From Selaginella moellendorffii (lineage: Eukaryota; Streptophyta; Lycopodiopsida; Selaginellales; Selaginellaceae): DNA of 64,000 nt. The position numbers were made by a program, and so were the translations under genes. The DNA is taken from contig NW_003314310.1 in the NCBI RefSeq assembly GCF_000143415.4, forward strand, positions 870,611 to 934,610. Reading direction: 5' to 3'. This document shows, one piece after another, positions 12,105 through 23,820 of the stretch; the first letter of the stretch is position 1; each line of letters begins with the position of its first letter. Under the pieces are notes generated by a model. That model saw only the letters and a list, made by a program, of their open reading frames with translations, did no database searches and had not been told where the DNA came from.

Positions 12105-12835
12105 GGGCGACCCGGGTCAGCTGGTCACCGTCGGTCAAAAGATTCGGGAAAGACGGCCGTGGTTCATGAGTTGGCAAGACTCTCGATAAACCAAGTGGAT
12201 GCCGATCTGGAGAAGGCGCCTTGCAGCGAGTATGTCTATTATTTGGACGGGATCGACGGGACTGACTTATCATTCTCCGGTGGAACGATAGAAGTTGGGT
12301 AATCATTGCAAACACCTATGAACTTCTCTGAATGGCTACATAGGTGTTTTTCCAACCGTCTTCATTGACGAGGCCAACGTTCTTGATCATACTGGGAGCT
12401 TAGTGAGGTTGACAAGCTGATGAAGAAGCTGGTCAATATCTCCAAGGATGAGTGCAAGGCGAATGTTGTGCTGCTCTCGTCAGCTTGCGGTGGATTCACC
12501 TGCCGGCGCGTAAGAAATATCCCAAGGATGAGGCGTTGGCTTTTGTATCCGAGAGGAATGCTAGGGTGGAAGCTTTGTGGGATGCGATGTTTGACTAGTC
12601 AAGCGGCAGGGCTTCGTTGCTGCAGGATTTGTGCCAATGAGTGAAGCAGGCTAGTGTAAATGGAGTGCAGGAAGCTGGAAAAAAGAAGCAAGCGTCCGTG
12701 CCATTAGCACACTCAATTCGATCTTTCGCTCGGGATGCTGACGAAAAGTAGACACTAGAGAATTTCCAGGACACAGATGACACTATGATTGAGCACGGCC
12801 TTTTTCAGTATAGATCCGAATGTGAGGGGAAAGAG
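12105..12835 (+). pseudogene. Decayed P-loop protein gene, copy 1
   Basis: Pieces of one reading frame survive between frameshifts and stops: a Walker A-like DSGKTAVVHELAR near 12135-12180, KKYPKDEALAFVSERNARVE near 12505-12575, and SIRSFARDADEK near 12715-12750 followed by DTDDTMIEHGLFQYRSE. The same order and wording recur at 39395-39990 (VTVVGPKGSEKTAVIQEFQ; ERSFARSADEKWTRDTF; TVDAMIEQGLLEYRSS). Two copies sharing three blocks in order argue for a common ancestral gene, with an N-terminal nucleotide-binding loop. I do not recognise the family. Both copies look dead. Confidence 0.6.
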
Positions 12836-12839
12836 ATCG

Positions 12840-14860
12840 ACTTTAAATACACAAACTACCCGATTGTTTTGCAGGCACCACAGTTTGAGTTCCTTGATTG
12901 TTAGTTGTGTTCAATGGTCTTTTGTCATCTAGGATTTATAAATCCTCTCATTCTTCAAAAAGTCTTTCTAGAGACCTAACATTGAAGAAGATGAAAAAGT
13001 CAGTTCTAGCTGCAAATTAGAAGAAGTAAGAACTTTATAACTTACTTACATGAACATGGGCTGATGCATTGGTGATCACAGAGAGAATGAGTTGCTTTTG
13101 GAATTATGCATGGACAAAAGATTGCTTGGCCAAATTAGGAAAAAAAATGTCACCAAGCATCCGAAAAACAATGTACCTAGTTAAATCCCACCACTGGCTA
13201 TTATAGAGAGAAGGCGCAAGCAGTTGTTGCAAAAAATAAGGCTAGTAGGACTCCTATATTGCATTGCTAAAGCACCATGCACTAACACACTATGCAAGCA
13301 AGCAACATTTGGAAAATGGCGCTAGAAAATGGATGATGCTTAAATGACTAGTAACTGCAAACATAACACTATTATGAGCTGATATTTTGATTATCGACTG
13401 ATTCCTCTTGCAAAGACTAGTAACTTGCAAAAATAACACTATTATGAGTTGATATTTTGATTATCGACTCATTCCCCTTGCAAGTGATACTTGTGGCCTT
13501 GTCATTCTTGCACTTCTTGCTCTTCCATGCCATCAATGTGGGTGTCCTCAATTCCGTGACGAGATTATCCTCCACTATTGATGCATTCCTTAGATTATTG
13601 CTTGCCATCTCTTGCACTATTGAGTAGAAAGTAGAAAAGTAAAGAACAAAGCAGAAAAATGAGAAGAGAAGAAGAAATATTACTCTTTATAGTGATTTCC
13701 TGATTGCATCATATAAATACACTGATAGGTACACATTTTGCCAATGGGTAAATCTCATAACAGCCTCCCAACAGCAAAAATCTCATGGCAGAAAAATGTC
13801 TTCCAATAGGAAATATTTGTTTTATACTACCTGATAAGAACATTTGGTTAATCTGAAAATTTTGCTTAATCTTTCCTGATAAAAAAGATTTAGAAACTTC
13901 AAATATTTCTGAGAAGATACTAATTTAGGTTTTCTAGGGTTCAGTCCATTTGTAAATCAAACTACTATTGGGTAGAGATTCGGGTACTATTTTTATAGAG
14001 ATTCTTATTGGAAGTACCAAGGAGGAATGGAGCCCTAAACACAGGATGAAGTATGCCATTTTTTCTTTTATAGGAGATGGATTTAATTTCTTTTTCTTTT
14101 CTTTCAAAGAAGGCAATTAGCACAATAATTATTATATACTAATCTCAAGGAGATCAATTGGAAGGAAAGAATTTTTTTTTTTATATTAAAGAGTTTGTTT
14201 TTCAGTTTTAGTTTTCTTTTGTGGCAGGAAACCAAGCAAGCATCTAGTGTTATTGTTGATAATAAAAATATATATCAACTGGTTATATAAACAAGGATTA
14301 AAAATTGGGGGAACAAGGATGTAAATGCTCTTTGAATTTTAGATTTGCAAAAGAGAGGAAGACTTTCATAAGCAATTGATGATTTTATGTAAATCATTTG
14401 TCATTTTTAACTAATTTAGAAGAATCTTTTAGATGAGAGCAATGCAAATTCTTTTTGCTTAAGTAGCTGTATAGGCAAGAGGCATGTTTTATATTTGATG
14501 AAATAAAGCATAAAGATTCCTATATTCTTAGGTTTTTTTTTCTCAAGTCATATGCTTAAAATGGCCTTGTTTACAAATATTTTAAAGCTATATAGGATAG
14601 AGAGAGTGACTTGCTGGTTGCTAATCTTATAGGAGTTTAAGTTTAAAATAAAAATAAAGTAAAAAGATATTATATATATAGTTCTTAATTTTGGACTTCT
14701 AGAAGTCATCCAACCTAGTAACTCCAGCTCAAAACCCAAGCATGCTTAACCCCACTTAAAATCTTTAACTGATTGGAAAAAAAAGTGCACTCTTATTTAT
14801 AAAATTTTTCCCTTTACCCATTGAATCATTTATCAAATTGTTATCTTTAGTTTCTTACAC
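12840..14860. other. AT-rich non-coding DNA
   Basis: Dense in A/T runs and stops on both strands, with no recognisable gene. The only structured feature is the tandem duplication at 13346-13485. Confidence 0.6.
13346..13485. repeat. Tandem duplication, two units of about 69 bp
   Basis: The unit beginning GACTAGTAACT and containing ATAACACTATTATGAG, GATATTTTGATTATCGACT and CTTGCAA occurs at 13346-13414 and again at 13415-13485 with a few substitutions. Confidence 0.85.
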
Positions 14861-14865
14861 TATTA

Positions 14866-15010
14866 TGATGACAAGAGGTCAGTATTACTAGTCCCTTTTA
14901 TTAATCTCTACCTAAGTTAGTTGAGAAACTAATCACATATATATTTAACCATAAGAGTATAAGGACAGAATTTTAAAATACTATTAGTTAAGCATACTTA
15001 ACATGATTAG
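14866..15010 (+). repeat. Diverged family B LTR fragment
   Basis: Resembles the interior of the family B LTR: TTAGTTGAGAAACTAATC, then ATAAGGACAGAATTT and TTAGTTAAGCATACTTAAC match the LTR text at 17214-17262. Both ends are lost. Confidence 0.6.
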
Positions 15011-15094
15011 AAAAAGTCATTGAAAAGCCAAGCAAATCAAGGGGAGGAATCTCCTGTTGAAGATGCTATAGAATATTTAAAAATTATTTAGACA

Positions 15095-15245
15095 CATTTG
15101 TTATTTTGTATATCAATAACATTCTAGTCTTTAGTGAAAAGTTAGAGGATCATTTGAAACATTTTGAGTTAGTGTTTTAAAAATTGCAAGAAAATAAACT
15201 ATATAATAATGAGATTAAGTGTACTTTTGGTCAATTGCGTGAGAT
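15095..15245 (+). pseudogene. Gypsy reverse-transcriptase fragment
   Basis: Runs parallel to 20525-20660 of the family B pol gene: ACACATTTGTTATTTTGTAT, then GAGGATCATTTGAAACA and AAAATTGCAAGAAAATAAAC. The Asp-Asp codons of the YIDD motif have become N-N. A pol relic of about 150 bp. Confidence 0.75.
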
Positions 15246-15333
15246 GTAAACAATAAAAGAGAATGATTTAAGAGATGATCCATAAAGGTTCAAATATAAA
15301 AGGAAAGGGCCCATGAATAAAAATACACCCCTT

Positions 15334-16600
15334 TGTGAGACATAAAATCCCTAGGCCCTAAAGAGGAGCTAAAAGGGTGCTATGTAGTGGTTGAAGTGGG
15401 AGCCAAATAAGTGTAACACATTTGGACTAAAATTTCCAATTTGAAAAGTCGAGAGCAGAAGTGGAACTCCCAACAAAGTGCTCGAAGAATAAGCACGAAG
15501 CAAACAATAAATGAATCTCTAAAAAAGGGACACAAGAAGGACCCAAGATAGAGTCTAAAAAGAAGTCTAAGATAGAGTCCAAAATGGACCTGAAATGGAA
15601 TTCAAAATGGAATCCAAGATGGAGTTTTGTAAACAGCTAATTTTTCCATTCTACTTTAGCCACTTAACCATATCTCCAACCACTTAAAGGAGTCTTATTT
15701 ACAACCTCTATAAGTCCAATTCAGGACTTAGGGTTTGTTAACCCTAAGAATGGCATCCATGCCACACAACTTTTGCACTTGGTCCAAGTGCTTCACGTGC
15801 CCGATCCCATGACTGGCACCTTAAGGTACCACTAACATATTAGCCCATTACGCTAAGGCCATGCCTATTCACCTTGATCACACTGGTGATTCAACACCAC
15901 CTACATCATAGTCCCATCTCTCAAAGATTAGGCCATCCATCCATGAATGACCATACTAGATCCACTCCTTGGTATCTTTAGGATGTTCGTAGACATGGGG
16001 AATAGCCTTCCCTAATATCTCTTTTCCGGTCCCTACCAAGTCCCTTTCTATCTATGGCCGTATTAGCCAACATTGCCACTAGATCAAGGTCCATAGGCTT
16101 GACCACTAAGTCCCCTTGTTCTCTAGGATTTCTTTGTTATGTGACTGCATCCTTGGTCACTACACTAATAACTGCTCTTCTTCCTTTTCACCATCCAGGA
16201 CTTTGAGACAACATTTCAGAACATGAGCCTCATGGGTACTCTCCCCACCTTTTGCCTTTGGGTGCTCTAGCCATGGGCTTAGAGCAAAGTTTCGTTAAGC
16301 CACACCAGATATCCAAGTAGGTAGTGCTACCCACACTTGGACTGAAAGCATCGACCATTCAATCTCCCAAGGGAACTAGAGTTACCTCTTAAACACTTCA
16401 CTAAACTACCCCATTTGTTAATTCATATTCACTCTAGCTTTGGACTTCCCAGTGGTTATCTCATCACCTAGCACCTAGGCATAGCCTTCCTGGGCCAAAC
16501 TAGCCTTTTTTGGCCAAACTGACTCCATTGGGATCCAACCCCTACACTCTTCCTACTATACTTTTGGAACCCTCTGCACCAAGGTTATGGTGAATGAAAT
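15334..16600. mobile_element. Family D LTR pieces, two orientations
   Basis: 15334-15640 is a diverged plus-strand copy of the 5' part of the family D LTR (TGTGAGACATAAAATCCCTA, as at 50242 and 51757), including the degenerate 'gagtccaagatgga' minisatellite. From about 15645 to 16600 the text is the reverse complement of the 3' part of the same LTR (compare CTTGGTCCAAGTGC at 15779 with the 53390 region, and the cattggctagag-type block at about 16270 with 51290). The two pieces meet head to head. No coding sequence. Confidence 0.7.
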
Positions 16601-17046
16601 GGGGACACGTAGTCTTAGTTGCTATGGGTCTTTGGTTAGAAGGGCTAGCTTGGGTGCACCATCAAGTGTGGGGGATGCCCCTGAGGTCATGGTCAATAAG
16701 TTAAATGTCTGGAAGATTTAGTACTTATTTGCAAATCTGTTAAGGTGCCAAGGTTAGATCACTAAGTGATCTTATGGTTAAAACAAGGACAAGGTCTTTA
16801 TGAGGTTAAAGAATAAAATTCTTAGTTCAAAGTGTTGATTTGAACTATTAATAATAGTGTGGCTTTGTCAAAGTACCAAGTGGGAAAGAACTGCAACAAT
16901 GCAGTGGTATTGCGAGTATAAGAAAGAGATTTATAGGTGGGTCATTAAGTTGAGCCGTAATAAAACCCATAATAGAAAATGCTAAAGAGACCTATTAAGT
17001 ATGAACACCCTCTAGACTTGGCAAAGCAAAACTTTTGCCATGGAAC
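16601..17046 (-). repeat. Family D internal sequence, inverted relative to 47.9-48.3 kb
   Basis: The stretch GTGGGGGATGCCCCTGAGG through AAGTGATCTTATGG and AACAAGGACAAGGTCTT is the approximate reverse complement of 48055-48250. Non-coding in both places. Confidence 0.6.
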
Positions 17047-17976
17047 TATCGCGAATGTGACTTCGGGTATCGAAAGATACTTATCGGTCAGTCCTTACGA
17101 ACACTCTTTCCTTACTACCATGACGGCAGGAGGTTGGTACAGTTGGAACCCTTTAGTAGCCCCTCTTGTACTAGTGGAGTTAACTGGGCATTTCGAGTGT
17201 ACTTAGACCGGACGAGCATAAGGACGGAATTTCTACGTGCTATTAGCTAAGCATACTTAGCCTGGTAAGGAGTTCCCGTCTCGTTTTGTGTTGCACTTGC
17301 TAGTGACAAGAACCCTCACATATTGAGACTAGTCCTTTAATATCGCTGAATGATAGTTTACCATGTTTGCCAAACACCCTCGCTATCATGCCTTTTGTGT
17401 TGATCTTATTTCAGTCCCAAATGCTATTTATGGAAAGTGTTTAGATTAGCTCATTTGGCATATCTACAGAATGTAGAGATTAGCCCGAACACAATGGTGT
17501 TCGTCCCGTGTCCAAATGCGCAATTTAGCGCCATTCCATATTTAGTAAGTTTCAAGCTTATCCCAGAGACTAACTCCTGGTACTAAGGGAGGCTTGGGGT
17601 GAAAGCTGAAAGCGTGTGTTCCTCAAGGGGGAAGGGGGGGGGGGGGCGCTATGGGGGGTTCCAAATGTATAGTAGGGATAGTGGTTGGAATGCATGTCCA
17701 ACCACATGAGACATTAGTTGGGCTTCGGCTGGGTTGTGTCGCTCCTTGTTTTGCGTCTGGCTTGGGTCTAAGCCCAAACTCCATGCTGCTCTAGTTGGTG
17801 GGGTACCCTCCTCCTTGCGTTAGGCCACCGGTATGCCAAAATTGTTCCAGACTCCGTTTAACACTATTTTGTGTGCAGGTGCTGGATACAGGGAGTTGGT
17901 GCTCGTGGGATTGTACCCGACCCTTGTTCGTAGCGCAATGGGCTTGGAGTTTGGCACCAAATTCAGGTGCGCTACA
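17047..17976 (+). repeat. 5' LTR of the family B chromovirus
   Basis: Starts TATCGCGAATGTGACTTCGG (the usual TG start mutated to TA) and ends GTGCGCTACA just before the PBS. Includes a 13-bp G run at 17634-17646. About 930 bp, shorter than the B LTRs of 1,153-1,156 bp at 31182 and 44136. Confidence 0.88.
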
Positions 17977-17978
17977 TT

Positions 17979-17990
17979 TGGTATCAGAGG
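17979..17990 (+). other. Primer-binding site (initiator tRNA-Met type)
   Basis: TGGTATCAGAGG, two bases after the LTR end. It matches the classical plant LTR-element PBS complementary to the 3' end of initiator tRNA-Met. Confidence 0.85.
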
Positions 17991-18149
17991 AATTGTCTCA
18001 GTGATTCCTATCCAACTTTTGTCGGATTTTCTGACTCAAGTTGTATACACAGAGACTTTTTTAGTAGATCCAAAGCGACCTGTGTAGGATTAGTTGGATT
18101 GCATCATTCGGTAAGAACGTTGTAAGCATGTTCAGTTACTGATAGAGAC

Positions 18150-19623
18150 ATGCATGCAACTAGCGGGATGGTGAAAAGGAACCGTGCTGATGATGTTGAA
18201 ACCTCTAGACGGGCAAATCGAGAGAAGGAAACTCTTGCTAGAGATGCTGCGGAAGAGGCTAAGGCTGAGTTAAAAGAGGAAGAGCCAGATGTTGTAGCGT
18301 TATAGCATACGGCTCAGGAAGTTGAGATCAAGAATTTGCGAAGGGAGATTCGCAAATTGAAGAAGGAGAACAAGAAGAGGAAGAAAGAAGTTGAAGTAGC
18401 TAAATTAGCTAAGCCTAAGCAACTAGACTTCTCTTCAAGTTTTGAGGACGATGAAGTTCTACAGTCACCCCTGGTTGCACGAGTTTCAAAATTCAAGCCC
18501 CCGAAACCACCCAATTTCAGAGGCATGCGGGACTATCAGGTTTTGGAGGACTGGGTCTACAATATGGAAAATTATTTCATAGTGGCAGATGTAGATGATC
18601 GTACGAAAGTTGTGTATGCGCAATCCTTTCTCATCGATCATGCCAAAACTTGGTGGTGCCAAGTGTGTGTTGAAAAAGGGCAGACTAGAAGTTGGACCAA
18701 GATGCGGTCTCGCATCCATAAGGAATACTTGCTGGATGATCTTGGTCTGAAACTTCACACAGAGCTGTGGTGGTTAAAGCAGCGAGGGGATCTCATGCAT
18801 TACATTAATGCGTTTGCTCAGAAGCGCATTATGATTGCAAATATGAGTGATGAAGATGCACGGAGTTATTTTCTTGAGGGCTTAAGTTCACTTTCTCGCA
18901 ATGAGATTTTGAAGTTTAAGTCGAAGGCGTACCTGGAGTGTAAGGAGGCAGTGCAGCAAGTTGCCTTTAGTCACTCGCTTATAGAACAATATCAGCAACC
19001 ATATGCTAGTAACTTGGATAAGAATAGGAATTTTGGGAATAAACAAGGTGATCGAAAACAGAGGGTGGAAGGCAAGTTCCACCCTAGAGGCTCACAAGAA
19101 ACAGTTAACAAAGGTGGTGGTGGTTGGAGACCACCAGCAACTTCTTCTGGTCTTAGGCCCTCTGTTCCTCCTCCTGGTGGGTACAAGTAGCAGCAACCTG
19201 TGAAACCTACCCCTAGTGGAATAGGTAGTGTGGGTCATTGCTTCCATTGTGGAGAGTTAGGACATAGGTCCTCAGAATGTCCCAACAAGCATAAGACAAT
19301 GTCTCGGGTTAATGTCATGAGGGAAGACGGTGGTGGCAAAGCTGAAGGGGTTGACGAGTTGGTCAATGTAGACTATCAGGAAGAGGAGGTGAGTTACTTT
19401 CGTTACTTTCCTCAAGCTTTTCTTGTAGTCAATGCAAATATTGATCCGTTGATGTATCTGGTAGACTTTGTCCGCGGACACCAAATCCAAGTGATGGTTG
19501 ACACGGGAGCTACGCACAACATGGTATCCGAAGACTTAGTTAAGTTGTTAGGATTGAATATTGAGCAAATGTCACCTATGCACTTCCAGTTTGCAGAAGG
19601 TGGGCAAGTAGCCAGAAAATTTT
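18150..19623 (+). pseudogene. Family B gag and protease
   Basis: One frame from the ATG at 18150, broken by TAG at 18303 and TAG at 19188. It starts as a charged, Lys/Glu-rich coiled coil (KLKKENKKRKKEVEVAKLAK). The retrotransposon gag core follows: PPNFRGMRDYQVLEDWVYNM, then FLIDHAKTWWCQVC and DLMHYINAFAQKRI. The CCHC zinc knuckle CFHCGELGHRSSEC follows at about 19236-19277. The aspartic protease follows near 19490 with the active-site VDTGATHNMVS. The frame is lost near 19620. Nucleic-acid binding and capsid roles are known for the family; this copy is inactive. Confidence 0.9.
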
Positions 19624-21350
19624 GTGAGTGATGTTCCAATAAAAATATCGAAGTGGAAAGAAAGAGTGGACTTGGTAGTGTTGAAAATACTAGATTTTCA
19701 GATGGTGTTTAGCATGGACTTTTTCAACAAATATATAAAAGGGATTTTTGGTGCTGGACAAAGTTGTATCATGTTGAAGTCCGAAGGACGTCCCAATGTG
19801 TCCTTCCAGTTGCAAAAGCGTTCCTCAAAGGATTGGGATGCAAAATTCCTGACTGCGAGGGCCACTCAAAAAGCAACTAAGAAGGGATGTTGGACCTTTT
19901 GGGTTCAAGTGATGGAAGTTAAGAGTGTTGGTGACTTAGTTCAAATGGTGATGGGGTTGATCCTATACCAAAGAAGATATTGGAGTTGTTGGCGAGGAAT
20001 CAGGATATCTTCCCAAAGGATTTGCCACTAGGGCTACCTCCTAGGTGTGATGTTAATCATTGGATTGAGGTTATTCTGGGTTCTAAACCACCTACAAAAG
20101 CTCCATATCGGTTGAACATCAAAGAGATGGCTGAACTCAAGAAGCAACTCATGGAGCTTCTTGACAAAGGTCATATCCGACCAAACAAGTCACTTTATAG
20201 AGCGTCGATCTTTTTTGTTATGAAAAAGGATGGAACTATAAGGATGTGTATTGACTATCAAGCACTTAACAAAATCACGGTCAAGAACAGTTATCCTTTG
20301 CCTCTCATTGATGACTTGTTTGACCAACTCTTAAAAGCTAAGTATTTCATGCAACTTGATTTGTGGTTCGGGTATCATCAGATATGGGTGGCGGATCAGG
20401 ATGTGGAGAAGATAGCCTTTAAGACTCAATACGGATCTTATGAGTTCTTTGTCATGCCGTTCAGGTTATGCAATGCTCTGGCAACATTCAGCACTATGAT
20501 GGATAGAATATTCAGAGATTATTTGGACACATTTGTTGTCCTATACATCGACGATGTTCTAGTCTTCAGTAAAACATTGGAGGATCATTTGAAACACTTG
20601 TTTTAAAAATTGCACGAACACAAATTGTATGCTAAGGAAAGTAAATATGCTTTTGAACAATTGTGCGTAAAATTTCTGGGACATATAGTTGGTGGTGGCG
20701 TAATTGAGGTTGATCCAAAGAAGGTGGAAGCAGTGAAGTTCTGGGATGTCCCGACCACTGTGTCAGATGTTCATTCCTTTCTTGGTTTAGCGGGATACTA
20801 TCACAAGTTTGTCCGCAATTTTGCAAGAATTGCTCTTTCGTTGACTGAGTTGACAAAGAGTAATATACCATTTCATTGGACACCAGCTTGTCAGCGTGCT
20901 TTTGTATGGTTGAAAGAGATCTTGACTACGGTTCCTGTTTTCAGGATCCCAGATCTTGAAAAACCCTTCGAAGTGCATTGTGATGCATCTAGTTATGCTA
21001 TTGGTGCCGTGTTGCAGTAAGATTGTGACAAAGTGGTGGGTGTTACACTAAGGCGACATGGTTGTCCCGTTGCGTTCTATTCCAAGAAATTGGATGAAAC
21101 TTAACGAAGATGGCCAACGCATGAGAAAGAGATGTTTGCTATAGTGTCGGTCCTGGAACACTAGAGACACTACTTGGGTGGACACACCAAGGTTTATACA
21201 GATAGAAACACACTGAGCTACTCTGCTATGCAACTTAAGTTTATGCTGAAGCAAACTCGTTGGCAAGAGAAACTTGCTAGATATGATATTGAAATCATAT
21301 ATAAACCTAGTAAAGATAATATTGTTCCCGATGCATTGAGTCATCATGCT
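19624..21350 (+). pseudogene. Family B reverse transcriptase and RNase H
   Basis: After a shift near 19620 and a return by 19980, the RT domain is readable: WIEVILGSKPPTKAPYRLN, IRPNKSLYRASIFFVMKKDG, YFMQLDLWFGYHQIWV, FVMPFRLCNALATF, and the catalytic Y-I-D-D at 20544-20555. A TAA at 20604 interrupts it. The thumb follows (FLGHIVGGGVIEVDPKKVEA) and RNase H starts near 20970 (FEVHCDASSYAIGAVLQ) with further stops at about 21018, 21102 and 21160, ending in KLARYDIEIIYKPSKDN. Typical Ty3/Gypsy order. The substitution at 'LWFGYHQI' (usually LRSGYHQI) is decay. Confidence 0.92.
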
Positions 21351-21600
21351 CAGTTCCGGGCAATATCAGCAATCAGTTCGGACTGGTTGGAGGACGTTCA
21401 GGCTTCATATGGAAGTGATCCATTGGCAAAGGCAATCTTACACCGTGCAGAGTTGTCAAAGCAAAACTCTAGTAGCGAAGCAAAACTCTGGTAGCGAAGC
21501 AGCAAAAGTTGCTAACCGCACTAATGCAAAGCTTCACTTCTCAGTTCGGGATGGGCTTATATTCTATAAGCAAAAAAGATTGTATCTTCCCTCTAAGGAT

Positions 21601-22911
21601 CTACAATAGTTGTTTCTGCGGGAACATCATGATGTTCTAGCAGCGGGACATGGTGGACAACAAAAGACTCTGGCTTTGTTGAAAAAGGGATTTTTCTGGT
21701 TTGGTATAGAAGGTGATGTAGCTGATTATCCGTTCCTGCCTTATATGCCAGCAATATAAGCGTAGAACTAAGAAGCAAGCTGGAAAGTTGCAGTGCATTC
21801 CAGCACCGGCATGGCCATTTCAAAGTGTGACACTTGATTTCGTCACTTGTTTGCCAAAGTCAAAGGGTTATGATACTTTAATAGGGTTATGATACTTTAA
21901 TGATGGTTGTGGATCGGTTGTCAAAGATTGCACACTTCATTCCAACTATGGGAACAGTAAATGCGAAACGAGCAGCAAAGCTCTTTTTCCATGAAGTAGT
22001 GCGGGTTCATGGTCTTCCTGAAGAGATGATCTCAAATAGAGATTCAAGGTTTACGGGAAACTTTTGGGGCACACTATTCTAGCTATTTGGTACCAAGTTG
22101 AAGTTTAGTACAGCTTATCATCCTCAAACTGATGGGCAGACTGAACGCGTGAATGCTCAAGTTGAGGATTATCTGTGGTACTATGTCGCAGCAGACCAAT
22201 GCGACTGGGTTGAGCATTTGGATACAGCAGAAATCTGTTATAACAACACATTTCACAGCGCTATAGGCTGTTTTCCATGGGAGATGCTACAAGGGAATGC
22301 TTGTGGAGTTCCTACACAGATTATTGTACCTAAACCAATGTCCGAAGTGTTGGTCCCGGCCATTGAAACTTATGCAGAGCAGCTATGTCACGGTTGGTCT
22401 AGAGCAATTGAGGCAATGGGCAAAGCTCAGGATAGGTATCGACGTGATAAGGATTTGCATTGTCAGGATGTCTCCTATCAAGTGGGAGATTAGGTGTTGT
22501 TATTTTCCCGGAACTTGAACATTAAGGGATCTTTGTCTCAAAAGCTGCTACCAAGATATGTTGGACCCTATCAAGTGTTGAAACAAATTGATGATGTATC
22601 CTATTAGTTGGATCTTCTTGCAAAGATGTCCCATATTCATAATATATTTCATGCCAATCTCTTGGCTCCTTACACTATGGATGTTGCTCGACACGGGATG
22701 ATTCGTTTGCCACCAGATGTTGTGGATGGTGAACTAGAATATGAAGTTGAAGCTATCTTGGATGCTCAGTCTTGAAGACATGCTCGTGCGAAAGAATATC
22801 TAGTTAAGTGGAAAGGTTATCCATCTTGTGAATCAACTTGGGAACCTCTTAGGAATCTTACACATGCTCATGAGCTTGTCACGGAGTATGAGAATCGTAA
22901 TAAAGATTAGC
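21601..22911 (+). pseudogene. Family B integrase with C-terminal chromodomain
   Basis: Integrase core with breaks: LREHHDVLAAGHGGQQKTLA (zinc-binding part), VTLDFVTCLPKSKGYDTL (first catalytic Asp), VVDRLSKIAHFIPTMGTVNA, ISNRDSRFTGNFWGTLF (second Asp) and [16 protein letters not shown] (Glu). Stops occur at 21607, 22079 and 22492. The last 150 bp encode a chromodomain (YEVEAILDAQS, then AKEYLVKWKGYPSCESTWEP and LRNLTHAHELV). In chromoviruses this domain targets integration to marked chromatin. The TAG/TGA interruptions make the copy dead. Confidence 0.92.
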
Positions 22912-23504
22912 TTTTGTAAACCTTGTAATAACTCTTGCAAAATAATAAAGTAATATATTTCTATCAATCAAAGTGTTGTTTCTCTCGTTCGTTAGTCCTT
23001 GGGTCAGTTTTGGCAGGCTGACTTCAGCACTTCGGTGCATGGGTTCAATCCATAACCATGGGGATAACTATTATAAACTGATCACAAGTCCTTACCTCTC
23101 TCTCGATGCCTAACTTTTGAAAAGGGGCGTGGTTGTGTAAACAACTTAATCTATTAGTTTATAATAGTTGTCTAAATCTTCCCGATGGGGTTGATTTCTT
23201 GCTTAGGGGCAGTTGGGCCTCTGGCCTTCTCCCTATGTCCCTACGGGCAGGGATGTATCACTCCTTTGTAAGCCAAGTGGTATGCGGAGCAGCAAGGGTG
23301 GCTAATTCTGTTAGTCATTTCCTTGTCGGTGACGGCCAGAAGGTGTCTGAGTCTTAACGTCCTTGGACGTAAAGGAGAAGTTGTTCCATAACTCATTTAA
23401 GTTAGTGTGTTTCCTATATAGTGTGCTTTCCGTTAACTTTCGGAGTTGTTTCCTTGACGGTTTGATAGACTCAGGTATACATCGACGAAGATGTCGATCT
23501 TCCC
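22912..23504 (+). other. 3' non-coding region of the family B element
   Basis: No coding frame. Its text is shared, in reverse, with 24290-24850 of the minus-strand LARD-like element and with 45300-45630, so it is a conserved internal part of the B family. Confidence 0.75.
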
Positions 23505-23720
23505 CAAGGGGAGGAGAGTTGCAAATGTGACTTCGGGTATCGAAAAATACTTGTCGGTTAGTCCTTACGGACACTCTTTCCTTACTGCCATGACGGCAGG
23601 AGGTCAGTATAGTTCGAACCGTTTAGTAGCCCCTCTTGTGCTAGTGGAGTTAACTGGGCATTTCGAGTGTACTTAGATCGGACGAGCATAAGGACAGAAT
23701 TCCCACGTGCTATAGCTAAG
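23505..23720 (+). repeat. Polypurine tract and truncated 3' LTR
   Basis: Purine run AAGGGGAGGAGAG at about 23506-23518, then the LTR starts at about 23520 (TGCAAATGTGACTTCGGG), closely matching the 5' LTR. It is cut at 23720 by the run of N. Confidence 0.85.
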
Positions 23721-23820
23721 NNNNNNNNNNNNNNNNNNNNNNNNNNNNNNNNNNNNNNNNNNNNNNNNNNNNNNNNNNNNNNNNNNNNNNNNNNNNNNNN
23801 NNNNNNNNNNNNNNNNNNNN
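23721..23820. other. Assembly gap (100 N)
   Basis: Exactly 100 undetermined bases, a conventional gap size. It separates the 3' LTR of the plus-strand B element from an LTR in the opposite orientation, so the true distance and the arrangement are unknown. Confidence 1.

Larger units (their letters stand above)
17047..23720 (+). mobile_element. Ty3/Gypsy chromovirus, family B, decayed
   Basis: Complete layout on the plus strand: 5' LTR (17047-17976), primer-binding site, gag with zinc knuckle, protease, reverse transcriptase, RNase H, integrase and chromodomain, 3' non-coding region, polypurine tract and the start of a 3' LTR that runs into an assembly gap. The gag-protease-RT-RNase H-integrase-chromodomain order defines a chromovirus. 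Several stops and at least two frameshifts interrupt the polyprotein, so it cannot move on its own now. Confidence 0.93.

Noticed and set aside
11493-12315. Minus-strand frames of 157 and 262 codons over the LEA gene
   Set aside because: Antisense shadow of the Gly-Thr-His repeat; the plus strand has the splice sites, promoter and family match.
23030-23060. GGGTTCAATCC resembling a tRNA B box near 23040
   Set aside because: No tRNA fold can be drawn around it; it belongs to the 3' non-coding part of the chromovirus.
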